A stretch of DNA of 43,996 nt from Candidatus Rokuibacteriota bacterium (lineage in GTDB: Bacteria > Methylomirabilota > Methylomirabilia > Rokubacteriales > CSP1-6), in the NCBI GenBank assembly GCA_016184365.1, contig JACPCW010000096.1, positions 20,679-64,674 on the forward strand, in the 5' to 3' direction. A program made the position numbers and the translations under genes. A model generated the notes under the pieces. The model made no database searches. It saw only the letters and a list, made by a program, of their open reading frames with translations, and was not told the DNA's origin. Below, piece by piece: positions 32,785 through 40,403 of the stretch (within the stretch, counting starts at the first letter, position 1; each line of letters begins with the position of its first letter).

Positions 32785-33372
32785 TCAGCACCGGCACCGC
32801 GATCGGAGAAGGATCGGCGCGCCGTATCCGTAGTACGCATCACGCCAGCGCCGCTCCGCCTCCCGCGCGACGCGCTGCGCTTCCGCGACCTGTCGCTCGG
32901 CTTCCAGCTCGTCCTCGAGGCTCGTCGCGATGAACGCGCGCATCTCGTCGCCGAGCGGGTCGCTGCCGCGAAGGAGACGGAACGCGCGGTCCGTCTGGCC
33001 GGCGAGCCGCGAGCCCGGGCGCTGCGCCATCACCGCCGCGAGGTGCTCTTCCATCGGGCCGAATTCGCTCTTTCGGAGGTACGAGAGGCCCAGGTAGAGC
33101 CGGGCCGTGGTCATCGTCGGCTCGCGCGACACGGCGCGACCGAGCGGCTCGATGGCCGCGTCGTACTCGCCGGTCTTGTACCTCGCGATGCCGAGCCCGA
33201 TGAGCGACTCGAGCCGGTCGGGATCTTTCGCGAGCGCCTCTTCGAAGTGCGTCGCGGCGTCCGTGTACCGCCCCTGACGGAGCGCCTGACGGCCGTCGCT
33301 CTGCGCGGTCGCGCAGCCCGCGACGGCGAGCACCACCAGCCCGACCGCGAACGTGCGGATCGCGTGACGCAT
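32785..33372 (-). CDS. TPR-repeat lipoprotein
   Basis: The product has 195 residues. Residues 1-21 form a lipoprotein signal (MRHAIRTFAVGLVVLAVAGC) with lipobox AVAGC. About three tetratricopeptide repeats follow (ALRQGRYTDAATHFEEALAK, LIGLGIARYKTGEYDAAIEP, ARLYLGLSYLRKSEFGPMEE), then a coiled Glu/Arg-rich helix (EDELEAERQVAEAQRVAREA). The protein is probably anchored to the outer membrane as an assembly scaffold. The ATG at 33372 was chosen for the lipobox and a GAGGTGAAGGG ribosome binding site. A perfect -10 TATAAT (33408-33403, minus strand) lies upstream. Confidence 0.85.
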   Translation of the reverse strand: MRHAIRTFAVGLVVLAVAGCATAQSDGRQALRQGRYTDAATHFEEALAKDPDRLESLIGLGIARYKTGEYDAAIEPLGRAVSREPTMTTARLYLGLSYLRKSEFGPMEEHLAAVMAQRPGSRLAGQTDRAFRLLRGSDPLGDEMRAFIATSLEDELEAERQVAEAQRVAREAERRWRDAYYGYGAPILLRSRCRC

Positions 33373-33402
33373 GCCCTTCACCTCGACGAGCGGTCCTGTT
33401 CG

Positions 33403-33446
33403 ATTATAGCCACGCGTACGGCGGGGCCGCGCCCGGGCGGTACAAT
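33403..33446. promoter_or_regulatory. Back-to-back -10 elements of the divergent promoters
   Basis: On the minus strand TATAAT (33408-33403) faces the TPR lipoprotein gene. On the plus strand TACAAT (33441-33446) precedes the dioxygenase start by 45 bp. Neither has a strong -35. The 119-bp gap between the two start codons holds nothing else obvious. Confidence 0.5.
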
Positions 33447-33491
33447 TCCGATGTCCCCCGATGCCGCGATGGATGGGCAAGGAGGTCGACC

Positions 33492-34853
33492 GTGGACAAG
33501 TACGAATACTGGAGCGGGCTGCCGGAGGTCGGGATCGTGCCGCGTGCGCCGCACGCCGGGCCGCTCCTGCGGCACGTGTACGAGCAGGAACACGGCCGCG
33601 GCGGGTTCGCCGGCAAGGTCACGCACACCTACCATCTCTATCCGCCGAACAACTGGCTGGCGGACGAGACCCGCGCGCTCGACCTCGCCGCGTGGGCGCC
33701 CGCGTGGGATTCGCCGCTCCGGCCGCTCGGCGGCACGCATCACGCGCTGTCCGTTGACGTCGGGGGCCCCGACATGGCCCCCGACTCCCCCGGCGCTCGG
33801 AAGCGCCCCGGCGCAGCCGGGGCGCTCCTCGGTCACGCGGACCATGACGGCGACGTGTATCGCGGCATGGCGCGGCTGATCGCGAACGCGACGGCCGCGA
33901 TGAACGTCACGGCGCCGCGCGGGCCGATGGACTACTTCTTCGAGAACCACGGCGCGACGATGGTGTTCTTCATCCATCAGGGCGGCGGCACGCTCGACAC
34001 GCTCCTCGGGCCGCTCGAATACCGCAAGGGCGACTTCCTCGTCATCCCGAAGGGGATCACGCATCGCTTCGACCCGGCCGCCGGGCCGCAGCACTACTGG
34101 ATGTACGAGTCGGGCGCCGGCGATCCGCAGAAGGCCGAAAGCCCGTCGACGGGCCGGTTCATCACGCACAGCGAGAGCGACTACCGCTTCCCGCGATCGC
34201 TCGAAACGCGCAACGAAGCCGGGCGGTTCGAGATCTTCTCGAAGGTCGGCGCGACCGTCACCCGGCGGGTGCATCCGACGCATCCGTTCGACGTCATCGG
34301 CTGGCGCGGCGACTACCTGCCGTACCGCCTGGCCGTGGAGGACGTCCGGCCGCTGTCGGCGGATCGCTCGCACGTGCCGCCGTCGGGCCACACCGTCTTC
34401 ACGCTGCCCGGCTGCTACCTCTGCGTCTTCACCGTGCGCAGCGTGGAGAAGGACGCGATGTGGCTGCCGTTCTTCCACCGCAATCTCGACTACTGCGAGA
34501 CGCTCGCGTACCACTGGGGCGATTTCTTCAGCGGCGGCGGTGTGGTCGGGCCCGGCATGGTGACCGTGCATCCCGTCGGGCTGCCGCACGGCCCGAAGCC
34601 GGCGGCGCTCCGGAAGTTCATGGACGGCGCCAATCCCGGCGTGCACCACGAGGTGGCGGTGATGGCGGACTTCGCGAATCCCGCGATGATCTCGGACCAT
34701 GCGCTCGGACTGTCGCGGCCCGACTACATGGCGGCGTGGTCCGCGTACACGACCGACTCGCGCTTCACGTTCGACCCGAACCGCCTGGCCGACGTGCGCG
34801 CGCTCGGCGAGCGCCTCGGCGACGCGCGCGATTCGCTCGCGCCACCTGATTAA
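33492..34853 (+). CDS. Homogentisate 1,2-dioxygenase-family protein with in-frame element insertion
   Basis: The product has 453 residues of the HGD cupin fold, which opens an aromatic ring with Fe(II) and O2. Family features are YEQEHGRGGFAGKVTHTYHL, APRGPMDYFFENHGATMVFF with GDFLVIPKGITHRF, SKVGATVTRRVHPTHPFDVI, FFHRNLDYCETLAYHWGDFF and HPVGLPHGPKP. Metal ligands are likely the His of FFHRN, a following Glu and the His of LPHGP. Human HGD has a slightly different spacing here, so the true substrate is uncertain. The GTG start has an AAGGAGG ribosome binding site. Residues about 90-113 (GGPDMAPDSPGARKRPGAAG) are encoded by element copy E and are not part of the family. Confidence 0.85.
   Translation: MDKYEYWSGLPEVGIVPRAPHAGPLLRHVYEQEHGRGGFAGKVTHTYHLYPPNNWLADETRALDLAAWAPAWDSPLRPLGGTHHALSVDVGGPDMAPDSPGARKRPGAAGALLGHADHDGDVYRGMARLIANATAAMNVTAPRGPMDYFFENHGATMVFFIHQGGGTLDTLLGPLEYRKGDFLVIPKGITHRFDPAAGPQHYWMYESGAGDPQKAESPSTGRFITHSESDYRFPRSLETRNEAGRFEIFSKVGATVTRRVHPTHPFDVIGWRGDYLPYRLAVEDVRPLSADRSHVPPSGHTVFTLPGCYLCVFTVRSVEKDAMWLPFFHRNLDYCETLAYHWGDFFSGGGVVGPGMVTVHPVGLPHGPKPAALRKFMDGANPGVHHEVAVMADFANPAMISDHALGLSRPDYMAAWSAYTTDSRFTFDPNRLADVRALGERLGDARDSLAPPD
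33759..33826 (-). repeat. Double-hairpin element, copy E, inside the HGD-like gene
   Basis: Hairpin 1 on the + strand at 33759-33785: left arm GTCGGGGGCC, loop CCGACAT, right arm GGCCCCCGAC. Hairpin 2 at 33802-33826: left arm AGCGCCCCGGC, loop GCA, right arm GCCGGGGCGCT, a perfect 11-bp stem. The element is in the opposite orientation to copies A, B, C and F. It keeps the reading frame of the host gene and has no stop codon. Confidence 0.92.
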
Positions 34854-34921
34854 TGGGGGGCCCCGACATGGCCCCCCATACCCCCCCGCGCTCGGACCGT
34901 CCGCGGCGAAGCCGCGGACGG
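34853..34921 (-). repeat. Double-hairpin element, copy G, after the HGD-like gene
   Basis: Hairpin 1 on the + strand at 34853-34879: left arm ATGGGGGGCC, loop CCGACAT, right arm GGCCCCCCAT. Hairpin 2 at 34897-34921: left arm CCGTCCGCGGC, loop GAA, right arm GCCGCGGACGG. The hairpin-2 stem is unlike that of copy E in sequence but equally perfect. Its first base is the last base of the HGD-like stop codon. It is in the same orientation as copy E. Confidence 0.92.
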
Positions 34922-34965
34922 CCTCGGTCTCACGCCCGGCCGTCTGCTTGAGCGCGCCTGTCGGA

Positions 34966-35847
34966 GTGACCGTCGCGTGTGTCTGCGGCGAGGTCTATGA
35001 GCTCAAGCCCGAATACGCCGGCGCGCTCCTCGAATGCCCGGAGTGCGGCCGGCATCTGCGCGCGCCCCGGCCCGGGTATCGTCCGCCGGCGCCCGCCGAT
35101 CTCGATACCGCGTTCGACCGCGACGTCTTCCTGCTGAACCAGCGCGCGCTCACGATCAGCTCGCAGTACGAGGTGTGGAGCGAGGACGGCAAGCCGCTGC
35201 TCTACGTCGAGCGCCCGACCTATCCGGTGCGTACGGCGCTCGCCTACCTGCTCGGATTCATCGCCGGCAGTGTCGCGTTTTCGTGGACGGCCAGCGCGGC
35301 GCGCCACGTCGGCGCCGATCTCACGCCGCTCGTGCTGTTCGCCGCGGTCGGCGTCGCGGCGGCGGCCCTGCTCGTGGTCTCGATGTCCGCACGGCCGGTG
35401 CGCCACGTGACGGTCTTCCGCGACGAGTCACGGAAGGAGCCGTTACTGCGGATCCTCCAGGAGCAGCGCGTCGCGGTCCTGTCTCGTACGTACAGCGTCG
35501 TCACCATCGCCGGCGAGCGTCTCGGGCGGTTCCGCAAGGTCTACGTGCACAATCTCATCCGGAAGCGCTGGTACGTCGAGGGCGCCGACGGCGCCTCCCG
35601 CGGCCGCGCCATCGAAGATTCGATCGTCCTGTCGCTGCTGCGCCGCCTGCTCGGGACGTTCTTCGGCATTCTCCGCACGAACTTCCTCATCGTGAGCGAC
35701 GACGGCGAGGTGCTCGGCGAGTTCAACCGCAAGTTCACCGTCTTCGACCGCTACGTGCTCGATCTCTCCGCCGACGTCGACGGGCGCCTCGACCGGCGCC
35801 TCGGGCTCACGCTCGGCATCATGCTCGACACCGGCGAGCGTCGCTGA
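34966..35847 (+). CDS. Scramblase/LURP-one-like (LOR domain) protein with zinc-ribbon N terminus
   Basis: The product has 293 residues from GTG 34966; a TTG at 34948 would add six. Residues 1-28 form a zinc ribbon (VACVCGEVYELKPEYAGALL, then ECPECGRHL) with two Cys pairs. Two membrane segments follow (AYLLGFIAGSVAFSW and LVLFAAVGVAAAALLVVS). The rest is a phospholipid-scramblase-like/LOR barrel split around the membrane segments: LNQRALTISSQYEVWSEDGK, VTVFRDESRKEPLLRI, GRFRKVYVHNLIRKRWYVEG and GEFNRKFTVFDRYVLDLSAD. The precise role is unknown. The start lies downstream of element copy G, so its upstream region was changed by the insertion. Confidence 0.7.
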   Translation: MTVACVCGEVYELKPEYAGALLECPECGRHLRAPRPGYRPPAPADLDTAFDRDVFLLNQRALTISSQYEVWSEDGKPLLYVERPTYPVRTALAYLLGFIAGSVAFSWTASAARHVGADLTPLVLFAAVGVAAAALLVVSMSARPVRHVTVFRDESRKEPLLRILQEQRVAVLSRTYSVVTIAGERLGRFRKVYVHNLIRKRWYVEGADGASRGRAIEDSIVLSLLRRLLGTFFGILRTNFLIVSDDGEVLGEFNRKFTVFDRYVLDLSADVDGRLDRRLGLTLGIMLDTGERR

Positions 35848-35869
35848 CCGCGCGGCGCGCACCCACGCC

Positions 35870-36619
35870 GTGGACGAGACCGATCGGCCGATCCGCATCA
35901 CGCCCGACATGCTGCTGTCGCGGCGGGTCGACTTCGAGCGCCGGATGCGCCGCTTCCCGCCGTTCACGATGGCGATCATCGTCGTCCTCGTCGCCGTGTT
36001 CGTCGGCGAGGTGCTCTTCGAAGCGCTCGAATCGGCCGAAGCCATCGTCGCGGCCGGCGCGCTCACCCGGGAGGACGTCGAGGCCGGCCAGTACTGGCGG
36101 CTCGTCACCGCGGTCTTCCTGCACGGCGGACTCGAGCATCTGGTGTCGAACGCGATCGCGCTGTTCATCCTCGGCATGCTCGCGGAGCACGCGTTCGGCC
36201 GGGCGCAGTACTTCGTGCTGTTCGTCGTGAGCGGTCTGGCGGGCTCGCTGCTGTCGGTGCTGATGAATCCGGGGCCGTCGGTCGGCGCGTCCGGCGCGAT
36301 CTTCGGCCTGCAGGCGGCGGCGGTCGTGCTGTTCCGGCGGCACCGCCACCGGCTGCTCGTGCGCGACCGGCGGATCGGCGTCGTGATGCTCGTGTGGGCG
36401 CTCTACTCGATCCTGAGCGGCTTCACCTCACCGGTCATCGACAACGGCGCGCACATCGGCGGTGCGATCGGTGGCGCACTGGTCGCGCGCCGGCTGCATC
36501 CCGTGGTGCTCGGGCCGATGCCGGCCGAGACCGCCGAGCGTGTCAATCGCAGCTGGTGGCTGGCGCTCGGCCTCGTCGCGTACGGCGTGGTCGGCTGGCT
36601 GGCGCGACTGTTGCGCTGA
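35870..36619 (+). CDS. Rhomboid-family intramembrane serine protease
   Basis: The product has 249 residues with about six or seven membrane helices. The catalytic Ser141 lies in VGASGAIFGL, the His195 in NGAHIGGAIGG, and the conserved Asn94 in FLHGGLEHLVSNAIALFILG. These are the rhomboid hallmarks, so it should cut helices of membrane proteins within the inner membrane. Substrates are unknown. The N-terminal 30 residues are cytosolic and basic. GTG 35870 lies 22 bp behind the LOR gene, so the two may be cotranscribed. It converges on the HAD gene with a 6-bp gap. Confidence 0.92.
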   Translation: MDETDRPIRITPDMLLSRRVDFERRMRRFPPFTMAIIVVLVAVFVGEVLFEALESAEAIVAAGALTREDVEAGQYWRLVTAVFLHGGLEHLVSNAIALFILGMLAEHAFGRAQYFVLFVVSGLAGSLLSVLMNPGPSVGASGAIFGLQAAAVVLFRRHRHRLLVRDRRIGVVMLVWALYSILSGFTSPVIDNGAHIGGAIGGALVARRLHPVVLGPMPAETAERVNRSWWLALGLVAYGVVGWLARLLR

Positions 36620-36625
36620 AGGCGG

Positions 36626-37411
36626 CTACGACCACGCCGCCGGCCCGCGCGCGAACGCGCTGAGCGCGAGGAGCCGGATGCGCGGGTGGCGCCGCGCCGT
36701 CGCGCGCGCGGCGGGGGTCGTGTAGCCCCAGGACGCGAGATAGAGCCGGACCGATGCGAGCCGCGGCTCGCGCGCGCTGCACCGGACGACGCAGTCGAGC
36801 GTTTCGAGACGGTCTTCGACGAACGCGAGCGCGCCGACGGCCGGCGGCGCCGCGCCGAGCAGCTCGACGAGGTTGTCGCACTTGTGCTCGCCGCGCTCCT
36901 TGCCCGCGACGTCCGCCACCTTCACGCCCCAGTGGTCGAGGATGCGGCGCGCGAACTCACCTTCCTTCGTCGTCACGACGGCCGCGCGTGGTGTCTGCGA
37001 CAGCACGCGGCGGAGCACGGCGAGCGTGACGTACGGGCGATGCGCCTCGATCCACGCGTCCGGCGCGACACGGATCCAGTCGCGGCGCACGTCGTCGAGC
37101 GCCGTGCGGATCAGGCTCACCGCCGCGTCACGCGGGACGGGGAGCGCCGCCAGCAGCGCGTCGCGGACCGCGGGCCACTCGGCGAGCATCGTGCGCTCGC
37201 GGACGCCGGTGACGATCGCGCGCAGCAGCACGGGCATTTCCCAGCCGCTCATGATCACGGGCCGCAGGCGGTCGAACGCCGTGCGCACGCCGCGCCGCGA
37301 GAGCGTCAGCGGCGACCACACGTGGCCGTACGCGCGGCAGCTGGCCTCGAAGTATTCCGGCCGTCCGTCACACAGCACGCCGTCGAAGTCGAGCGCGAGC
37401 GCCGGCGTCAC
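36626..37411 (-). CDS. HAD-superfamily hydrolase
   Basis: The product has 261 residues. The N-terminal HAD motif I is LALDFDGVLCDGRPEYFEAS with the nucleophile Asp. Motif II is AAVVTTKEGEFARRILDHWG, with Thr and Lys. The acidic motif is LAFVEDRLETLDCV. Related proteins act on small phosphometabolites; the substrate is unknown. The GTG start at 37411 overlaps the stop of the P1 peptidase gene (GTGA), so the two are translationally coupled. Confidence 0.82.
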   Translation of the reverse strand: MTPALALDFDGVLCDGRPEYFEASCRAYGHVWSPLTLSRRGVRTAFDRLRPVIMSGWEMPVLLRAIVTGVRERTMLAEWPAVRDALLAALPVPRDAAVSLIRTALDDVRRDWIRVAPDAWIEAHRPYVTLAVLRRVLSQTPRAAVVTTKEGEFARRILDHWGVKVADVAGKERGEHKCDNLVELLGAAPPAVGALAFVEDRLETLDCVVRCSAREPRLASVRLYLASWGYTTPAARATARRHPRIRLLALSAFARGPAAWS

Positions 37412-38376
37412 CCGGATCCTCCTTCGAGATCGCGCACGGCCGGCAGACCCGGCAGCGGGGATGCCGTGCGCACGCCGCGGACGATCGCCCGCGCCACGAC
37501 CTCCGCCGCGGCGTCGCCGAGCCGCGTCGGCTCGATGACCGCGTCGCCGACGGAGAGCGCGAGCAGCGTGTCCCCGTCGTTCGTCGTGTGCGGCGGCGAC
37601 AGCGCGCGGGCGAAGCCGAGCATCGCAAGCCCGGCGACGCGCGTCGCCTCCGCCTTCGTCAACCGCGCGTTCGTGGCGACGACGCCGATCGTCGTGTGCG
37701 TTCCGCCGCCGCCGAAGCGGCCGGGCTCGCGCCCCGCGCGCATCGCGGCCGCGCTGTCCACGAGCGCCCGCCCGTCGGCGCTGTCGCGCGCGCCGGCGAC
37801 GAGCCGTCCGGTCTCGGGATCGCGCACGTCGCCGACGGCGTTGACGGCCAGCAGCGCGCCGACGACGACGTCCCCGAGCCGCAGGCTCGCGGTGCCGAGA
37901 CCGCCGCGCATCGCGCGGGGCAGGCCGAAGAGCTTGCCGACCGTGGCGCCCGTGCCGGCGCCGACGTTGCCTTCGGCCACCGCGCCGGCGGCGGCGCGGG
38001 ACGCGGCCTCGTATCCCATCTCGCGCGTCGGGCGCACGCGGTAATCGCCGACGTTCAGGTCGAAGAGAAACGCGCCCGCGACGTGCGGCACGACGGTCTT
38101 GCCGACGGCAAACCCGCGACCCTGTTCCTCGAGCCATCGCATGACGCCGTACACGGCTTCTTCGCCGAAGCGGCTCCCACCACCGAGGACGACGGCATCC
38201 ACGACCGTGACGAGATGGCCGGGATCGAGATGGTCGAGGCCGACGACATCGGCGGCGGGTCCGCGCCGGTCGACGCCGCAGACGGCGGGCCGATCGCAGA
38301 GCACGACGGTGACCCCCGTGAGCGCAACGGGATCGTGGGCATGCCCGACACGAATCCCGGGAACGTCGGTGATCAT
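37408..38376 (-). CDS. P1-family (DmpA/OAT-like) self-processing peptidase
   Basis: The product has 322 residues from ATG 38376 (MITDVPGIRVGHAHDPVALT), the usual family start. The family consists of Ntn-type hydrolases that cleave themselves to expose a Ser or Thr nucleophile; here the likely site is the first Thr of THTTIGVVATNARLTKAEAT. Other conserved stretches are AVVLGGGSRFGEEAVYGVMR, GNVGAGTGATVGKLFG, KGGLGTASL-like MRGGLGTASLRLGDVVVGAL, and SPPHTTNDGDTLLALSVGD. Known members are D-aminopeptidases and beta-peptidyl aminopeptidases. An upstream in-frame ATG at 38424 inside element copy H would add 16 element-encoded residues (MPSGWGWGGHVGAPTS). The gene may pair with the D-aminoacylase in D-amino-acid metabolism (inference). 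Confidence 0.88.
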   Translation of the reverse strand: MITDVPGIRVGHAHDPVALTGVTVVLCDRPAVCGVDRRGPAADVVGLDHLDPGHLVTVVDAVVLGGGSRFGEEAVYGVMRWLEEQGRGFAVGKTVVPHVAGAFLFDLNVGDYRVRPTREMGYEAASRAAAGAVAEGNVGAGTGATVGKLFGLPRAMRGGLGTASLRLGDVVVGALLAVNAVGDVRDPETGRLVAGARDSADGRALVDSAAAMRAGREPGRFGGGGTHTTIGVVATNARLTKAEATRVAGLAMLGFARALSPPHTTNDGDTLLALSVGDAVIEPTRLGDAAAEVVARAIVRGVRTASPLPGLPAVRDLEGGSG

Positions 38377-38380
38377 TGAC

Positions 38381-38447
38381 GTGGGGGCCCCGACATGGCC
38401 CCCCCACCCCCATCCGCTCGGCACGCCCCGGGAACCCCGGGGCGTGC
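38381..38447 (-). repeat. Double-hairpin element, copy H
   Basis: Hairpin 1 on the + strand at 38381-38407: left arm GTGGGGGCC, loop CCGACAT, right arm GGCCCCCCCAC with two extra C. Hairpin 2 at 38421-38447: left arm GCACGCCCCGGG, loop AAC, right arm CCCGGGGCGTGC, a perfect 12-bp stem. It lies 5 bp upstream of the ATG of the P1 peptidase gene. Read in that gene's direction it has the same orientation and frame (GGHVGAP) as copies B, C and F. Confidence 0.9.
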
Positions 38448-38517
38448 CTCGATGACGCGGGTCGTGGCGGTCATCGATGGGCGGGGGAAGCGGGCGAGTT
38501 CATCACGGACAGCGGGC

Positions 38518-38673
38518 TGCCGACGGGCGGTCGAGGTGGGAGGGGTCCGACAGACCCGTGCCTGCCGCGGGTCGAAGTCGACCACGGCGTCGCGAGTGGG
38601 AACGGCTCCAACGGTGATGGGTGCTGAAATCTCGTGGGCTGCGGACCCCTCCCACCTCGGCCGCCCGTCGACA
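38518..38673. repeat. 156-bp element with 32-bp inverted repeats
   Basis: Arms 38518-38549 and 38642-38673 are inverted repeats that differ at two of 32 positions. The core begins CGACGGGCGG and ends GGGGTCCG. The 92-bp interior holds no gene that I recognise. No flanking target duplication is visible. Both strands have open frames across it (38452-38727 plus, 38373-38717 minus), but neither looks like a known protein. It may be a MITE-type element or the stem of a large RNA hairpin. The 337-bp gap 38377-38713 holds only this and element copy H. Confidence 0.75.
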
Positions 38674-38713
38674 CCGCGCGCGGTCATGATGAACGTCGTG
38701 AGCGTGCCGATCG

Positions 38714-39850
38714 TCATCCGCGAGTAACGGGACCGGGCCGGCGAGTGACCTCGGAAGCACTCATCCGCCCGAGCGCGACTTCGCCGGCCACCTCGAGCGC
38801 CCGCCGAGCGAGCGCCCGTGCGAACGGCTGCGACCCGACGTCGCGCGTGACGTCACCGAGCGCGCCGGCGGCGGCATCGGCGAGCGCGGCCTGTTCGGCA
38901 GCACCGAGCACGCGGAACACGAGCGCCATTTCGAGCAGGCGCCGCGACCAGAGCGCGCGGCCGGCCGGATCGAGATCGCGCTCGACGATCCGCGTGATGA
39001 GCGCCTCTTCGCGCTCGGCCTTGATCTGCTCCGAGACGACGAGCCTGCTCTCGCGCGCCTGGAGGAGCTCGACGGCATCACCGCCGACGGCCTCGGGTTC
39101 GAGGAACCAGCCCGCCATCTCCGGCAGCTCCAGCAGCTCGGCCGCCCGCTCGACCAGCGCGGCGTCGACGGCAGCCGGCGGCGCCGGCGGCGCGGCCGGC
39201 GCGACATGCTCGAAGCGCGGCCGCCAGCGATCGAACGCGGCCGGCGGCGACGTCCCGAGCGTCCGGTGCAGGGCGAGCGCCTCGGCGACGAGTCCCGCGG
39301 CGCGCACGGCGTCCGTTGCCACCCACGGCAGCTTCTGATCCCGCCGCAGCGCCTCGAGCTCCGCGGCGAGACGTTTCTTCGAGATCTCGCCGCCCGCGAC
39401 CTCGACGACGCCGAGCGTGTCGGCGAGGATCAGCGAGCAGAGATCGAGACCTCCGAACGCGCCCTCGAAGACGATCCACGTGGCGCGCGAGCCGCTGCCG
39501 TCGATGGCCGACAGCCACGCGCGCGTCGGCCGCTCGGGCAGGCGCGCGACGACCGGACGCGGCGGTGGCGGCGCGGGCGCCGTGATTCCGCGCTGCGCGA
39601 GACGGTACAGCGCGCGCTTCGCCGCGCGCCGGACGCCGCGGTCGGCGCGGTCGCCGGCGAGCCGGGTGAGCAGATCGGTCGACGCCGCGCCGCGCGCGTC
39701 GGTGAAGGCACGCAGCGCGTCGTCGAGCGCGCCCGCCGGCGCGCTGGCGAGGACCGCGAGATCCGAAGGAGCGGGGTCCGCGCCGGCGGCGGCGGTCGAG
39801 TCCAGCACGCGGAGGCACTCGGCCCGCGCCGCGTCCGGCGGCGCGCTCAT
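38714..39850 (-). CDS. Conserved-looking protein of unknown function, 378 residues
   Basis: I do not recognise this family. The ATG at 39850 overlaps the stop of the preceding gene (ATGA). Residues 1-100 are helical (LDDALRAFTDARGAASTDLL), with a Pro-rich spacer near residue 95. A beta-rich stretch follows: TRAWLSAIDGSGSRATWIVF, EGAFGGLDLCSLILADTLGV. The C-terminal half is helical and charged (ESRLVVSEQIKAEREEALIT, RRLLEMALVFRVLG). No signal peptide or membrane segment is seen. Strong GC3 bias and the coupled start support it as a real gene. Its context beside an unknown partner gives no functional clue. Confidence 0.6.
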   Translation of the reverse strand: MSAPPDAARAECLRVLDSTAAAGADPAPSDLAVLASAPAGALDDALRAFTDARGAASTDLLTRLAGDRADRGVRRAAKRALYRLAQRGITAPAPPPPRPVVARLPERPTRAWLSAIDGSGSRATWIVFEGAFGGLDLCSLILADTLGVVEVAGGEISKKRLAAELEALRRDQKLPWVATDAVRAAGLVAEALALHRTLGTSPPAAFDRWRPRFEHVAPAAPPAPPAAVDAALVERAAELLELPEMAGWFLEPEAVGGDAVELLQARESRLVVSEQIKAEREEALITRIVERDLDPAGRALWSRRLLEMALVFRVLGAAEQAALADAAAGALGDVTRDVGSQPFARALARRALEVAGEVALGRMSASEVTRRPGPVTRG

Positions 39851-40374
39851 CCGAAGCCGAGACGGAAGGCCGGGTGGTCGGTGAAATACACGCGGCGCGC
39901 GTAGTCGAGCGCGCCGGCGTAATGCTCGAAGCGCTCCGCGAGCCGCCGGAAGACCGGCGCGCCCTGTCGAGCGGCGGCGCGATCGTGCTCGGAGACGAAG
40001 TGGTACGCGCGCTTGCCCTGGCTGATGTACCAGCCGGTCGACGACATGCGCTCCACACGTTCCGGGAACACGCCCGTCATGAACAGCGTGTAGTCGCCGA
40101 TGTGACGGCGCACGGAGACTTCGTGCTCCGGCTGCCACGTCGGCGCGTCTTCCGTCCACGCGGCCTGCACCTCGAGGAGCATGTCGACGACGGTCTCGAG
40201 CCGCGGGACGGCGGCGCCGCGCGGGAAGAGGTTCTCGGTCCGGGCGAAGCGCGTGAGGAGATCGGCGAGGTACGGCGCGGCCGGGTCGTTCGGAAGCGCG
40301 AGATCGGCGAACGTCGCGCGAATGGCGCGATCGAAGAAGCGTCGCAGTTCCACGGGCTTCCCGTCAGTCGCCAT
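39847..40374 (-). CDS. Conserved-looking protein of unknown function, 175 residues
   Basis: I do not recognise the family. The sequence is well composed: VELRRFFDRAIRATFADLAL, LADLLTRFARTENLFPRG, then RHIGDYTLFMTGVFPERVER, MSSTGWYISQGKRAYHFVSE and HYAGALDYARRVYFTDHPAF. It is rich in aromatic residues and probably cytosolic and globular. The ATG at 40374 has a GAGGACG ribosome binding site. Its stop overlaps the start of the 378-residue partner (ATGA), so the two are likely made together and may form a complex. Confidence 0.65.
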   Translation of the reverse strand: MATDGKPVELRRFFDRAIRATFADLALPNDPAAPYLADLLTRFARTENLFPRGAAVPRLETVVDMLLEVQAAWTEDAPTWQPEHEVSVRRHIGDYTLFMTGVFPERVERMSSTGWYISQGKRAYHFVSEHDRAAARQGAPVFRRLAERFEHYAGALDYARRVYFTDHPAFRLGFG

Positions 40375-40403
40375 GAGCTCGTCCTCCGAGCGGATGATAA
40401 CAG

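Noticed and set aside
38373..38727. Open frames on both strands across element H and the 32-bp inverted repeats
   Set aside because: Both are mostly repeat sequence read through, have no recognisable domain and no ribosome binding site. I leave the gap without a gene.
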